From: Siphonodentalium dalli
Lineage: Eukaryota; Mollusca; Scaphopoda; Gadilida; Siphonodentaliidae
Reading direction: 5' to 3'
DNA: 64,000 nucleotides
Assembly: GCA_032622095.1 (NCBI GenBank)
Contig: CP136068.1
Span: forward strand, 182,966,796-183,030,795
Below the pieces are notes generated by a model that ran no database searches, was not told where the DNA came from, and was given only the letters and a program-made list of their open reading frames with translations. Each line of letters begins with the position of its first letter. The stretch's first letter is position 1. The translations under genes and the position numbers were made by a program. Positions 36,160 through 46,635 of this stretch are shown here, one piece after another.

Positions 36160-36940
36160 TCCCTATTTGCGGAGGTCACTTTGCGGAAGTCCCCGAATTC
36201 GCGGATGCCTCTAAAATGGGTGATATATGTAGATTTTAATGAGGGAACGGGTGCGTATATGTCAATTGATACGTATTTTATACAAATAACGACTCGACCA
36301 TCACAATAGAGGTCTAGCTGTTCTACCAATTATGCAAATCAAACGGCGATAAATATTCTCGTGTGTCAGAAGGACTCCTTAAAGTTGTGAATAAGATGAA
36401 GAATATTTATTAGATGTTATTTATTAAGTCAATCAAATAATGTTATTCATTAGTTATATATATACCCTCCCGGAGATTGCTGCGCGGGTATCCTGATCAC
36501 GCAAATTAAATCGCGGAGATCCCCTGAAATGGGCGAAATATGTTGATTTTAATGAGGGAACGGGTGCGAATATGTCAATTGATACGTATTTTATACAAAT
36601 AACGACACGATCATCATAATAGAGGTATTTCTATCAATTATATATGCGCCGAGTTCACTTGGTGCAAATCAAACGGCGGTAATTAAACATTCTCGTGTGC
36701 CAGAAGGACTCCTTAAAGTTGTGAATAAGATGAAGAATATTTATTAGATGTTATTTAACAAGTCAAATAATACAATTTGATTGACTTGTTAAATAACATC
36801 TAATAAATATTCTTCATCTTATTCACAACTAACTAATGAATAATATTATTTGATTGACTTGTTAAATAACATCTAATAGATATTCTTCATCTTATTCACA
36901 ACTTTAATGAGTCTTTCTGGCACACGAGAATATTATAGTC
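36160..36940. repeat. 313-bp tandem duplication ending in a long palindrome
   Basis: Two direct copies share TTTTAATGAGGGAACGGGTG (offset 313 bp). The second runs into an inverted copy. The arm 36718-36770 (GTTGTGAATAAGATGAAGAA and on) pairs with 36780-36829, and a further inverted copy follows at about 36854-36904. The whole looks like a rearranged foldback element. Confidence 0.7.
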
Positions 36941-37168
36941 AATTCAATGTCAAATCGTGCCTTTCGCCGGAAAGCAGATGGAAACAGCCCGGACGAAGTC
37001 GGGCCCACCAGCCAGTGTAATAAAAAGCGAGACGGCTTGGGGAATGTATGTAAAACAATAGAAACGGAAAAACGTGGTATATGGAAGTATCCAAATTTCC
37101 CACATGGAATTTGAAAGCTAGTTTATATTATAATTATATTATAATTTCTATTTATGGCTAATAATATG

Positions 37169-37540
37169 GCTGAATAGGTCATTCTCACCGGTTTTCTGCG
37201 ATAAAGTTACCCAGGTTCCTGAAATTGTGATAATGTTACCCAGGTTGGAGAAGAATGTGATAAAGTTACCCAAGTTAATAATAGTTCATGGTTAGCAACA
37301 AATTATTGATTTTTGTGATAAAAATGACGAACTACAGTACTAATATGTCTTAATTTATTCTTGATAAGGGCTATTACTTGATCGAGTAATCGAGTAACTC
37401 GAGTAATCGAGTTGATATTGTGAAATTTGCTTAACCCGGGTAACTGTATCACAATTCTCACCAACCTGGGTAACTTTATCACAAAATTAGGAACCTGGGT
37501 AACTTGATCACAGAAAACCGTTGAGAGTGACCTATTCAGC
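37169..37540. mobile_element. 372-bp Mutator-like MITE with 9-bp target duplication
   Basis: AATAATATG at 37160-37168 and 37541-37549 flanks the element, which starts GCTGAATAGGTCA and ends with its complement. The inverted arms are about 108 bp (37169-37276 and 37433-37540). Each contains three spaced copies of a GATAAAGTTACCCAGGTT-like motif. The centre has CGAGTAA repeats (37381-37412). Long inverted repeats with 9-bp duplications are the mark of Mutator-like elements. Confidence 0.75.
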
Positions 37541-37611
37541 AATAATATGATCTTGGTGGCGTTACAATTTCTGACTATGGTTTTCTTGTATTGACTAACG
37601 TGTAATCTCAC

Positions 37612-37698
37612 CGTAAGTCCCGCGTAGAACGGAGGGCTTGTATAGAAGACCTGGTTCGTTGTATCCAGATTGTACTTTGCTACGGACGTGCAAGAAAC
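37612..37698 (-). CDS. VWDE-like gene exon: short linker exon with conserved Cys and F-Y-A-G-L
   Basis: The exon is 87 bp (29 codons), phase 0 at both ends. The acceptor is a T-rich tract ending CAACAG (AG at 37700-37699), and the donor GTGAGA starts at 37611. The translation begins VSCTSVAKYN and ends SPPFYAGLT. In VWDE-like proteins the Ig-like segment closes with a V-x-C motif, followed by a short variable stretch and a S-x-x-F-x-A-G-hydrophobic signature before the next domain, so this exon fits the expected position exactly. A second, broken copy lies 2.3 kb further along the transcript (35218-35303). The exon stands 71 bp from a 372-bp Mutator-like foldback (37169-37540). Confidence 0.66.
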
Positions 37699-38184
37699 CT
37701 GTTGAAAAAAAATGTAAATGCGGTTGATGAAAACCATGCAAATTGTAACCACCATTTGAGAGAACAATACAAACCGTAACCACCATACGAGACAACCATG
37801 ACAGTAAATAATCTGCCCTGTCCAAACGCATATGACATGTTGAGCTACGCCCAGAGTACTAACTGTGTACAGAGTTGACGGGCAACAATTATGCTGAATG
37901 TTCATGCTATTGCTATTCAGAACGTTACATTCTACTATCATGTACCCCATAATAACCCCATATCGTTATGTTTATTGTGATTTGATTATCGTTTAATGAA
38001 TTGTGTATTGCAGTCAACTGCTGAAAATAGGATATGTTTTCAGTTGGGTACATTCACAAAATTCCGGCAAGGTCAAGAATCTGTGTTTGTTTATTATCAT
38101 TACTTTTATTTATAAGTTATTTACACTATATACAGTGATGTCATATAATTACATATGTAAGCAAACAAATACTTTTAATAATTC

Positions 38185-39365
38185 ACGGTTGACTAATATA
38201 AGCCAGTCGTAATTCTTATCAGTAGTAGTTCAATATGATACTAATATAAGCTATTTGTACTTCTTATTAGTAGTAGTTCATTTTGAGACTACTATAAGCC
38301 ATTCTTATTTCTTATCAGCAGTAGTTTAGAATGAAACTACCATAAGCTGTTCGTAAATCGTATTAGTAGTAGTTCATTATGCGACTAATATAGGCTACTC
38401 GTGATACTTATCAGCGGTAGTTTATTATGAGACAACTATAAGCTAATCGTAAGTTTGTTCAGTAGTAGTTTGTTTTAGACTACCATAACCTATTCGTAAT
38501 TCTTATCAGCGGTAGTTTATTATGAGACCACTATAAGCTAATCGTAAGTTTGTTCAGTAGTAGTTTATTTTAGACTACCATAACCTATTCGTAATTCTTA
38601 TCAGCGGTAGTTTATTATGAGACCACTATAAGCTAATCGTAAGTTTGTTCAGTAGTAGTTTATTTTAGACTACTATAACCTATTCGTAATTCTTATCAGC
38701 GGTAGTTTATTATGAGACCACTATAAGCTAATCGTAAGTTTGTTCAGTAGTAGTTTATTTTAGACTACCATAACCTATTCGTAATTCTTATCAGCGGTAG
38801 TTTATTATGAGACCACTATAAGCTAATCGTAAGTTTGTTCAGTAGTAGTTTATTTTAGACTACTATAACCTATTCGTAATTCTTATCAGCGGTAGTTTAT
38901 TATGAGACCACTATAAGATAATCGTAAGTTTGTTCAGTAGTAGTTTATTTTAGACTACCATAACCTATTCGTAATTCTTATCAGCGGTAGTTTATTATGA
39001 GACCACTATAAGCTAATCGTAAGTTTGTTCAGTAGTAGTTTATTATGATACCACTATAAGCTAATCGTAAGTTTGTTCAGTAGTAGTTTATTATGAGACC
39101 ACTATAAGCTAATCGTAAGTTTGTTCAGTAGTAGTTTTTTATGAGACCACTATAAGCTAATCGTAAGTTTGTTCAGTAGTAGTGTATTATGAGACCACTA
39201 TAAGCTAATCGTAAGTTTGTTCAGTAGTAGTTTATTATGAGACCACTATAAGCTAATCGTAAGTTTGTTCAGTAGTAGTTTATTATGACCGATTCGTAAT
39301 TCTTATCAGCGGTGGTTTATTATTCTTATCACCTGTAGATTGTTATTCTTATAAGTAGCAGTTTA
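38185..39365. repeat. 48/95-bp minisatellite
   Basis: The basic unit of about 48 bp contains TTATCAGYRGTAGTTTATTATGAGAC and variants. From about 38451 to 39010 it is organised as a 95-bp dimer (AAGTTTGTTCAGTAG at 38451, 38546, 38641, 38736). From 39021 it reverts to 48-bp monomers. Confidence 0.9.
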
Positions 39366-39449
39366 TTGTACGAAAGGTCTCAAATATTAATCACAATTAA
39401 CGTGCTGGTTTATGCCCGATGTATGTGATTTACAGTGGTTAGCATCCCC

Positions 39450-39833
39450 TTAAAGTTATGTGAAACACTCCGGTAGGGTGATAAAATAGAAATTGACAAT
39501 AATCTTGCCCAACGTAGGGGTTATTTTTTGGACTAATATAATATCCAATTGACAACACACGCCACCATTCTTATATATTAATTAAATGCAGTGACTGTCG
39601 ATGGCGAAATCGCTTTTGTTAGTTTATCGCATATAGTTGCTTCCCGATTCGAGAATTAATATTTACAATTGAGCGTAGTTCAGACGATGTTTCCTATGAA
39701 GTGGTACGGTAGATTTGTTTGAGATTATCGGCGATGTTAGTAAAATGCTACACTCCTCCAAATGATAATGCGCCTGAATACTAACTCATAAGTTTCACAC
39801 ACCCGAACAAGTCCTTAATATGTCTTTAAATTG
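39450..39833. repeat. Dispersed repeat, copy 1
   Basis: About 384 bp that aligns in the same orientation with 41692-42069. Shared blocks include ATTGAGCGTAGTTCAGACGA. No terminal repeats or coding potential are seen. Confidence 0.8.
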
Positions 39834-39970
39834 CCATATATTACCAACCTAACCTAGTTATATATTATGTTCTAGACAGACTCCTGTCCGACAACGTCAA
39901 AGTTAGTAATCCATTACTGTTAACCCATGTTGGGTTCGGCCGAACATTTACTCATCTATCAATATATTAC

Positions 39971-40143
39971 CTCAAAATTCATCTTATACGAATCCTTCCA
40001 ATCATTCTCCAGCAACAGACCGGCCTCGTCTTCGTTCCACAGTAATCCTGGGACGTCCTTTACCTCTATTTCGTTTATGAACCACTTTATGCCATACGTG
40101 TAGTCGGCATCTCTTACAAACGCACAAGAAAAAGCTATCTTTT
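39971..40143 (-). CDS. VWDE-like gene exon: Ig-like segment
   Basis: The exon is 173 bp. The proposed acceptor is AAAACAG, with the AG at 40145-40144, and the donor GTAATA starts at 39970. It starts in phase 1 and ends in phase 0. The readable part is KIAFSCAFVRDADYTYG followed by IKWFINEIEV, a Leu-rich stretch and DWKDSYKMNFE. The pattern of a Cys, then about 15 residues, then K-W-F-I-N and a later W with Y-K-M-N matches the Ig-like segment that follows the D8C domain in VWDE-like proteins. The partner cysteine would come from the next exon (V-S-C). The acceptor sits against the edge of a minisatellite (40150-40460) whose sequence supplies the start of a longer artefactual frame. A nearby AG seven bases upstream is an alternative acceptor but would shift the frame. 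Confidence 0.66.
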
Positions 40144-40149
40144 CTGTTT

Positions 40150-40460
40150 TCTTGAATGGAACCACCCCTGCTGCACCTGTTAGAATTATGGATGCTCACT
40201 ATCAGAATGGAACCACCCCTGTCGCACCTGCTAGAGTAATAAACCACCCCCGCAGCACCTGTTGCAATAATAAACCACACCGCTGCACCTGTTATAATAA
40301 TGAATTATCATTATCAGCCTTATACAATGGAACCACCCCTGCTGCACCTGCTAGAATAAACCACCCCGCTTCACATGTTAGAATAATGTACCACCCCCTG
40401 CACCTGTTATAATAATGAACCACCCCGCTGCACCTGTTAGAATAATGGAAGGTCACTATC
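40150..40460. repeat. Degenerate CCACCCC...GCACCTG minisatellite
   Basis: Units of roughly 32-44 bp contain AACCACCCCTGCTGCACCTG and AGAATAAT. The array abuts the Ig-like exon (39971-40143) at its acceptor. Confidence 0.8.
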
Positions 40461-41519
40461 AGCCTTATACCATACTTTATTCAGTTTCGTGTATTATTAT
40501 CATATTGGACTCCCGCAAAATATGAATATAAAATCGGCACTCGGTACCGTCATTTGGATACACCCACAGATAATAAAACTGGCATCATGAAATGTTGTGT
40601 ACATTATGTGTGCTCTTGTACTTGCCCATGTTGTGGTGAAAAGTCATATTGGACTCGACGCAACGCTACTCTTCCAATGTGACTTTAAACACAACCTGGG
40701 CTCGTATAAGAAAAACACACACTGTACACAACATTGTACATGTATAAAAACTTTGTATTATTGAAAACTAAGCTACATAATTGTGTTCTGTTGTGCGGAC
40801 TTAGTTTTTGGAATAGATCATTGATGACTGACTGCAGGGTGATCCTTTCCTCATCGGGCACATGCAATTACTGTGTGCTATACTTGGTCGCAATGTTTTC
40901 ATTGTTTTGTTTAATCTACCTCTCATCCAGTAAGTTCAACAGATGCCATGTTGAATGCATTATCGGAACATTTTCTAACACCACTCGGCAATGAGTATTT
41001 AGTTTTAAATGGGTCAAACAGTCTTTACTAAATAGTTTTTGAGCAGCTCCCGTAAATAGTCAGCTAATGAGTTCAACAAAACATTGACGGAGGCCATTAG
41101 TCAAAAGGTAGTTATTGAAAGCGACTAAATTACATAGTTGTTTCTTAAGATGAGAAAAATGAGACAAGCGTAGATATATTGTGTTGGGGTATATACCCCA
41201 GTGCAAATAGGTTCATATTGGACCTAAATATTGATATTAATTCATATTAAGATCTATTTTATTCTAAATATCCGTCATTTCGTGTTATGTGCTTATTTGT
41301 GTTTTTAAAATATGTTCGCTATCAGCTTATTGTCAGGATAACAGGCTGATAGTTTGACATAATCTACAAAATTGATGTATATTTACCGTGCACGGAAGAT
41401 ACACATCAATGATCAATTGTGTCAATTATATCAAGCTAATATATGAGATATATATATAATTAGTTATGTAGAAGCATGAAGGGCTACAGCACAACGAGCT
41501 TTCACAGACCTTGCGTGAA
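40461..41519. other. Intronic sequence
   Basis: No feature recognised in this AT-rich stretch. Confidence 0.35.
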
Positions 41520-41671
41520 CCCTTTCAGTGCCAAGTCCGATTTTCGTATCAACCCATATATCCTTGATCATTTTTTAAATTTATTGATTATAACAATGTG
41601 ATACATTGATGGACATAGCTCTTAGAAATAAATATGGGTTGATACAAAAATCGGACTTGGCACTGAAAGGG
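41520..41671. mobile_element. 152-bp MITE with CCCTTTCAGTGCC ends
   Basis: Inverted repeats of about 37 bp start CCCTTTCAGTGCCAAGTCCG. TTAA follows the right end (41672-41675) and TGAA precedes the left (41516-41519), suggesting a piggyBac-like TTAA duplication with one mutation. Confidence 0.65.
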
Positions 41672-41691
41672 TTAACAGCTGTTGTAAGTAA

Positions 41692-42069
41692 CTTAAAGTG
41701 ATATGAAACACTCCGACAGGGTGAAGACATAGACATGGAGAATACTCTTGCTCAAAGTAGTTATTTTGACAAATATTATATCCAAATTGAGAACAAACGC
41801 CGTCATTCTTACATATTAATTAAATGCAATGACTCTCGATGACGAAATCGTTTGCGTTAGTTTATCGCCGATATTTGAATCCCGAATCGAGAAGTAAATA
41901 TCTACAATTGAGCGTAGTTCAGACGATGGTTTCTCTGGAGTGGTACGGTCGATTTGCATTATATTTTCGGCGATGTTAGTATAATGCCACATTACTCCAG
42001 TTGGCACAGTGCCTGAATACTAACTGGTCAGTTTCACACACCCTAACAAGTACATAATATGTCTTTAAT
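41692..42069. repeat. Dispersed repeat, copy 2
   Basis: Same sequence family and orientation as 39450-39833, with roughly 80 percent identity by eye. It begins 20 bp after the MITE at 41520-41671. Confidence 0.8.
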
Positions 42070-44214
42070 GGATAATACGAGTAGAAGTTCCAATAGGAGT
42101 GCGAACCTTGTTGGGGCATATAGTTATACGATTACATTAAATTGACTAAGTTAGGTGTCTAGTGACTATTAGTCGCATGGACTACATGTAAATTATCAGA
42201 AGGACAACTGGTGTTCAACACACTGCTTCTATTGTGTTTAAATACATATGTTTGATTATTTACTATATCTACCACTAAGTATAGTACAGTTGCATATATT
42301 ATGTTGATTATAAAAGGAGATGGTCCCATGAATGGCCGGATTTAGTGTACAGCCCCCTTTAAGCATGAGTATGCATTTACTCATACAATATAGGTCTATA
42401 GAGATTTCTTTGATATGATGGCACTTTATTGTTTGTGTTGTGTTTATGCTTTAAGTTAAAGTATAATTTCGTTAATCACTCACGGTTATAATAGGGCGAT
42501 ATACATACCTGTGCATCCAGGACTGTAACCATTTTGAGACACTGTTTTATATGCGCATCTTGTCCGTGTCCCTGAAAATGAATCACTACTTCTGACTTAT
42601 GTATTGTAGCATAGTTGGGTTTTGTATGCCCTGCATTCATGGGTAAAGAGGGTGAGTCCACATGGGCTGCCATGTCTTGCTCACCGGAAACTGATATACG
42701 CTAATGACAGACAGAGCACTCGACCGTAAAGGCAATGCGGCGATCAATGGTACACTTGCGGATGTTATAACCGGTTTAATTGTTTTCACAATTTATTAAA
42801 TCACAAAATGATTTAAAAAGAAAATTAAGTTTGAATAAAAACGCACAAATAACAAGGTTGTTAGTTAATCGAGGGGTTCAATATAAACAGGAACATTTAA
42901 TATGTAGTTTAAAAACATAATTGCCTTTTTAATTGAATTGTTTGTTTAATAAAAATGTTGAATTGATCAAATGTGCGCAAATCGAAGAAATTGACCGCTG
43001 CAATGGCTGATATCTAAATTTGCGCAAAGGGGACCGCATGGAACCTGCTTCAGCTAGTTCGTAAATATAACTATATAGTCATTCTCTCGGCTGTTGATTG
43101 TTACGTGTGAGCAAGTAACTGATGTGCACTCGACTATTGACAAGAAAGTCAGTTCAACCCGGTTAACTGGTCCTGCTAATTTGGTAATGGGTCCTGTTGA
43201 ATTACTGTGATGCTGGCAGGGCAAAGCGATGTTGTTAATTATGTATCACATACCGATATTTCTCTTAGCATATACACTATACAATCATTTGATAACGATG
43301 ACGCTGGTGTTTTGCAAAACTACACGGATATCTATCTCTGTTATGGCAGGGTTACATTAACCAAATACAGCCATTGTGAAAATAGGTCAATTTATATATA
43401 TCTGAATGTCGTTTGTACAAAGTGGATTGTTCTCGCCCTTCCTAATCAGCCAACACCGCGAAAAAGACAACTGTAGATAAAACAATGGTACTGTTTATTA
43501 ACAGCATAATATTCATTTGACAGCCTCATATCAATTCAGCGTGAACCACCAGCATCATACAAAATTATCAGGACAATTTAACCAAGGGTGAAACTGAGAA
43601 CGGTAACTATGGTTCATGGTTTGTGGATCTAGAAGAGGTTATCGTGGGGGGTGGGCTTAGTGTACATAACTTGCGGAGACGTGACCATTCTAACATTGCA
43701 ATAGTAAATCGTCCCTTATGAAAAAAAAATATTTTGGAAAGTAGAACAAGTGGACTGAGTTTTGGTGATAACTAACGTAAGAAAAAATCGTTCTATGTTT
43801 TCATTTTCTCTGAATTGTAGCTGAACATGATTACATTTTTATATTATACAACGTATACGCAGCTGTCAGATACGCCAAACATTACAGATGGCTTGTGTAT
43901 AGCTATGCATTCCCATTACATACCAAACCACACCGCAGATTTAAAATAACAGACAATGTCACGAATATTCATTTTCAACCAGTGTTTCAACATATCCAAA
44001 TTAAAACGTTAACATTATAGTAATACATATATATGATTATACTTCGTGGTGATGGTGTCGAATTGACCGATGGTGGGTGTCATATAGACAGGGAACAATG
44101 CTGTCTGGGCATCTCTTATAAATGGGCGAGATTTACCAGAGAGCTCCTTATTTTAGTGTTGAGTAGTGCATCCAGATTGAGTTTTCGGTTTTTGTAATGG
44201 TATTAATTATATGT
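42070..44214. other. Intronic sequence
   Basis: Mostly featureless. A minus-strand open frame ending with a good donor (CAG|GTATGT at 42509/42508) is a weak exon candidate of unknown content. Confidence 0.35.
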
Positions 44215-44700
44215 GTTTCGAAAGTATGTGTGTTTTTCACATTTACAGTCTTTAGTTGAATTTATGTGTGTGTATCACATGAACGGTCTTTAATTTTATT
44301 TATGTGTTTTTCACATTAACAGTGTTTAGTTAAATTTATGTGTGTTTATGAATTCATTTGTGGGCTTCACATTAACAGTCTTTAGTTGAATTTATGTGTG
44401 TTTTTCACAATAACAGTTTTTAGTTGAATTTGTGTGTGTGGGTGTTTCACATTAACAGGCTTTAGTTGAATATGTGTGTGTGTTTTCACATTAGCAGTCT
44501 TTAGTTGAATGTATGTGTGTGTTTCACATTAACATTCTTTAGTTGAATGTATGTGTGTGTTTCACTTTAGCATTCTTTAGTTGAATGTATGTGTGTGTTT
44601 CACATTAACAGTCTTTAATTGAATTTATGTATTTTTTTTCAAATTAACAGTCTTAAGTTGAATTTATGTGTTTTTTTGCATTAACGGTCTTTAGTTGAAT
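44215..44700. repeat. TTTAGTTGAATTTATGTGTG minisatellite
   Basis: About twelve units of 36-46 bp share CTTTAGTTGAATTTATGTGT and TTTCACATTAACAG. Confidence 0.85.
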
Positions 44701-45002
44701 TTATTTTATTGGAGTTTATTGTCATTTCAACCTCTATACCATTGTACGACGTTGTCAATTTCGTGGGTGTAAGAATGACCGCACTGAGGATTATTTAACC
44801 TGGAAATCGATATACTGAAATTAACGGACACATTTTCCCAGATACACGAATCATGTTTTCCTTTCATCGGCGTGGATCACATATCAGCCATTATTAGGAT
44901 TAGAAATGGCTCCGCCATCACAGGACGGTCTATGTCGGCATAACTGACCCCCATTAACATCGTAAAATTGCTCCAAATGAGATGCGATTATGAGTTTCAT
45001 AC

Positions 45003-45167
45003 CGTAACATATGCCATAATCACAGCCTAATGTATATGGCGTATGGTTGTACACGAAGAAGTTCCCACAATTCTTAATATCCATGGTTGTTCCTCTGGCA
45101 CAGGTACTTCCAGGCATGGATACACACAAGCTCGCCGTGACAATCCCATCCGCCGCCGTCGGTAACG
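45003..45167 (-). CDS. VWDE-like gene exon: second half of D8C-like domain
   Basis: The exon is 165 bp. Its acceptor is TTTCCAG, with the AG at 45169-45168, and its donor GTATGA starts at 45002. It is phase 1 at both ends, so it could be skipped without shifting the frame. The translation runs LPTAADGIVT, then a cysteine pair and DIKNCGNFFVYNHTPYTLGC, ending in CDYGICYG. The I-K-N-C-G-x-F-x-V-Y core followed by C-x(3)-Y/I-C-x-G is the characteristic close of a D8C domain. With the preceding exon it makes one complete domain. An open frame continues into the intron after 45003 but loses all family resemblance, so the donor is preferred to read-through. Confidence 0.78.
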
Positions 45168-45569
45168 CTGGAAATATAAAGACGACATTTAGCTGAGTTT
45201 ACATACATTAATAAGGAAAAACCTATATCAATACAGTAATTGAGTGTAATAAGAGTATGCGTTACTTAATGAATTATTTGGGGATATATATATAATTTAG
45301 CAACGTTGAGCATTAATATGGCGCATATAGTAAAACAAATAAAGGCCCACTTAATTTTCGAATCATCGATTATTTTGTTATAGTGCCTTGATATACGGTT
45401 TTGATAACAATCTAAGCCATACAATATTATTAAAATGCTAGTTCATCACAATTTGGAATGTTTATGTCTCGTAAGGTGCCCAGAGAGTAATAGAAAATAG
45501 CTGAAATAATACAATAATTTTCCCCATTTGGCTCCCAGAATGCAACATAATACAAACTAAATATGTATT

Positions 45570-45628
45570 TTCAATGAAGGGGGATAACTCTATATCTAAA
45601 TATATTGAGTTATTCCCCTTACATTGAA
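45570..45628. repeat. Short palindrome with GGGGATAACTC arms
   Basis: TTCAATGAAGGGGGATAACT pairs with the segment ending CCCCTTACATTGAA around a short centre, inside the intron between the two D8C-like exons. Confidence 0.65.
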
Positions 45629-46267
45629 CATAATTGACTTTGTGCGTAAACATGACCACAGAACAGACGCCAGTTTCTCAATAAAAGTAGCATGTTCACA
45701 GTTTATTGCATCGAAAAAGTAGATAATACAATGTTTTGGAGCATACTCTTTCAAACGGTATATAATATGGCATAGCTTTTATATAATGTGAACTGGGGGT
45801 TCGAAAATTAAGTGGGACTTTAAATACCCGAAACATCTCATTCATGTCTGGAACAAAATATCGATAATTGCAACATTTATTCGGTTTTCAAACACACACT
45901 GAAGGTATTCGCTATATGTAGTCAACACTTTCGGTTTAACAACAAACAATATGCAGCTAATATGGTTGGAAACTCAAACTATCATATCAAATTCAACCTA
46001 TTTTTTATCAGAAATGTCTAACTAAATAAATGTAAATTGTGTCATGTATAGTTGCAACTGTTGGACAGTTTAGACATGTCAACAACACCCATTCATGTCT
46101 CCACGCTCCTGGCAATCAGTCACAATCGATAGACATTTAATTAGAACAATTTTGGATACAGGAATGCTACCGAATATAAAGTGTATATTCATCTCGTCAT
46201 AACAGTATACCTTTACATATGGTCCAGCAAGGTGAACAAACATAACTCAGTGGTTATTATCACGTAA

Positions 46268-46365
46268 CATCGTCCGAGGCCCCGGTACTCCAAGCTGGTT
46301 TACCTACACCAGCGTGGCTATGTATTCGAATCTACCCCGCCGTCGTATATCTTACATTGTATACA
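46268..46365 (-). pseudogene. Decayed partial duplicate of the D8C-like exon 46402-46635
   Basis: On the minus strand this stretch of about 98 bp follows the middle of the neighbouring D8C-like exon. It shares the sequence for V-R, the T-T-x-G run, I-R-I-x-S, A-G, P-A-W-S and G-A-S. The codon for the first tryptophan of the G-W-I-R-I motif is TAG here in place of TGG, and no splice sites flank it. It lies only about 37 bp past the end of the intact exon, in tandem orientation. It looks like a short tandem duplication of exon sequence that has since lost function. Confidence 0.68.
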
Positions 46366-46401
46366 AACGCGACACCCCCCGCTATATAGATGTATACTTA
46401 C

Positions 46402-46635
46402 GATCTTCTGACCATATTGGATATTTTTTACCACACTTGGTGTCGCCCGATGCCCCGGGACTCCACGCTGGTATATCTCCGCCCGCCGGGCTATCAATGC
46501 GAATCCACCCCGTGGTCGTGTCTCTTACATCGCACCCAGGAGCTGCACCGACATCGGCGTTGTTTATGGACCACGCCCCTTCAGTATCTTGAATAATTTG
46601 GTGGACGGTGCAGGGATCGACAGCGACAGCAGTTC
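46402..46635 (-). CDS. VWDE-like gene exon: first half of D8C-like domain
   Basis: The exon is 234 bp. Its acceptor is an AG at 46637-46636 and its donor is GTAAGT starting at 46401. It enters and leaves in phase 1. The translation contains DPCTVHQIIQDTEGAW, then a cysteine, GWIRIDSPAGG, a proline-rich stretch and KCGKKYPIW. This is the usual opening of the D8C domain (Cys, a Trp pair spaced by a Cys, a Cys-x-x-x-x-P-I-W end) known from uromodulin-like and VWDE-like extracellular proteins. The last base, C, joins CG of the next exon to make a proline codon, giving the family-like run from PIW to LPTAADGIVT. A decayed copy of the middle of this exon lies 37 bp past its end in transcript direction (46268-46365). 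Confidence 0.78.

Larger units (their letters stand above)
1571..46635 (-). other. VWDE-like extracellular protein gene, partial (six exons, open at both ends)
   Basis: This gene model joins, in transcript order, 46402-46635, 45003-45167, 39971-40143, 37612-37698, 7173-7406 and 1571-1699. All introns are GT-AG. The phases match at every junction, and 1,022 coding bases give an uninterrupted frame of 340 codons after the leading split codon. The predicted order is a D8C-like cysteine-rich region, an Ig-like region and the conserved block that precedes a von Willebrand D domain. That is the order I know from mollusc VWDE-like secreted or matrix proteins. No start codon, signal peptide, stop codon or VWD exon was found, so both ends lie in unrecognised exons or outside the window. 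The largest intron, 37611 to 7407, is 30.2 kb and holds a LINE, a Helentron-like element and a Gypsy-type element. Exons between 45003 and 40143 may be missing, because relatives usually have a longer linker there. Confidence 0.72.

Noticed and set aside
37303-37950. 215-codon minus-strand frame as a single gene
   Set aside because: Only the 29 codons at 37612-37698 resemble the family. The rest translates the MITE and intron.
41816-42007. Minus-strand frame in the dispersed repeat
   Set aside because: The homologous copy at 39450-39833 does not keep the frame, so it is not under coding constraint.
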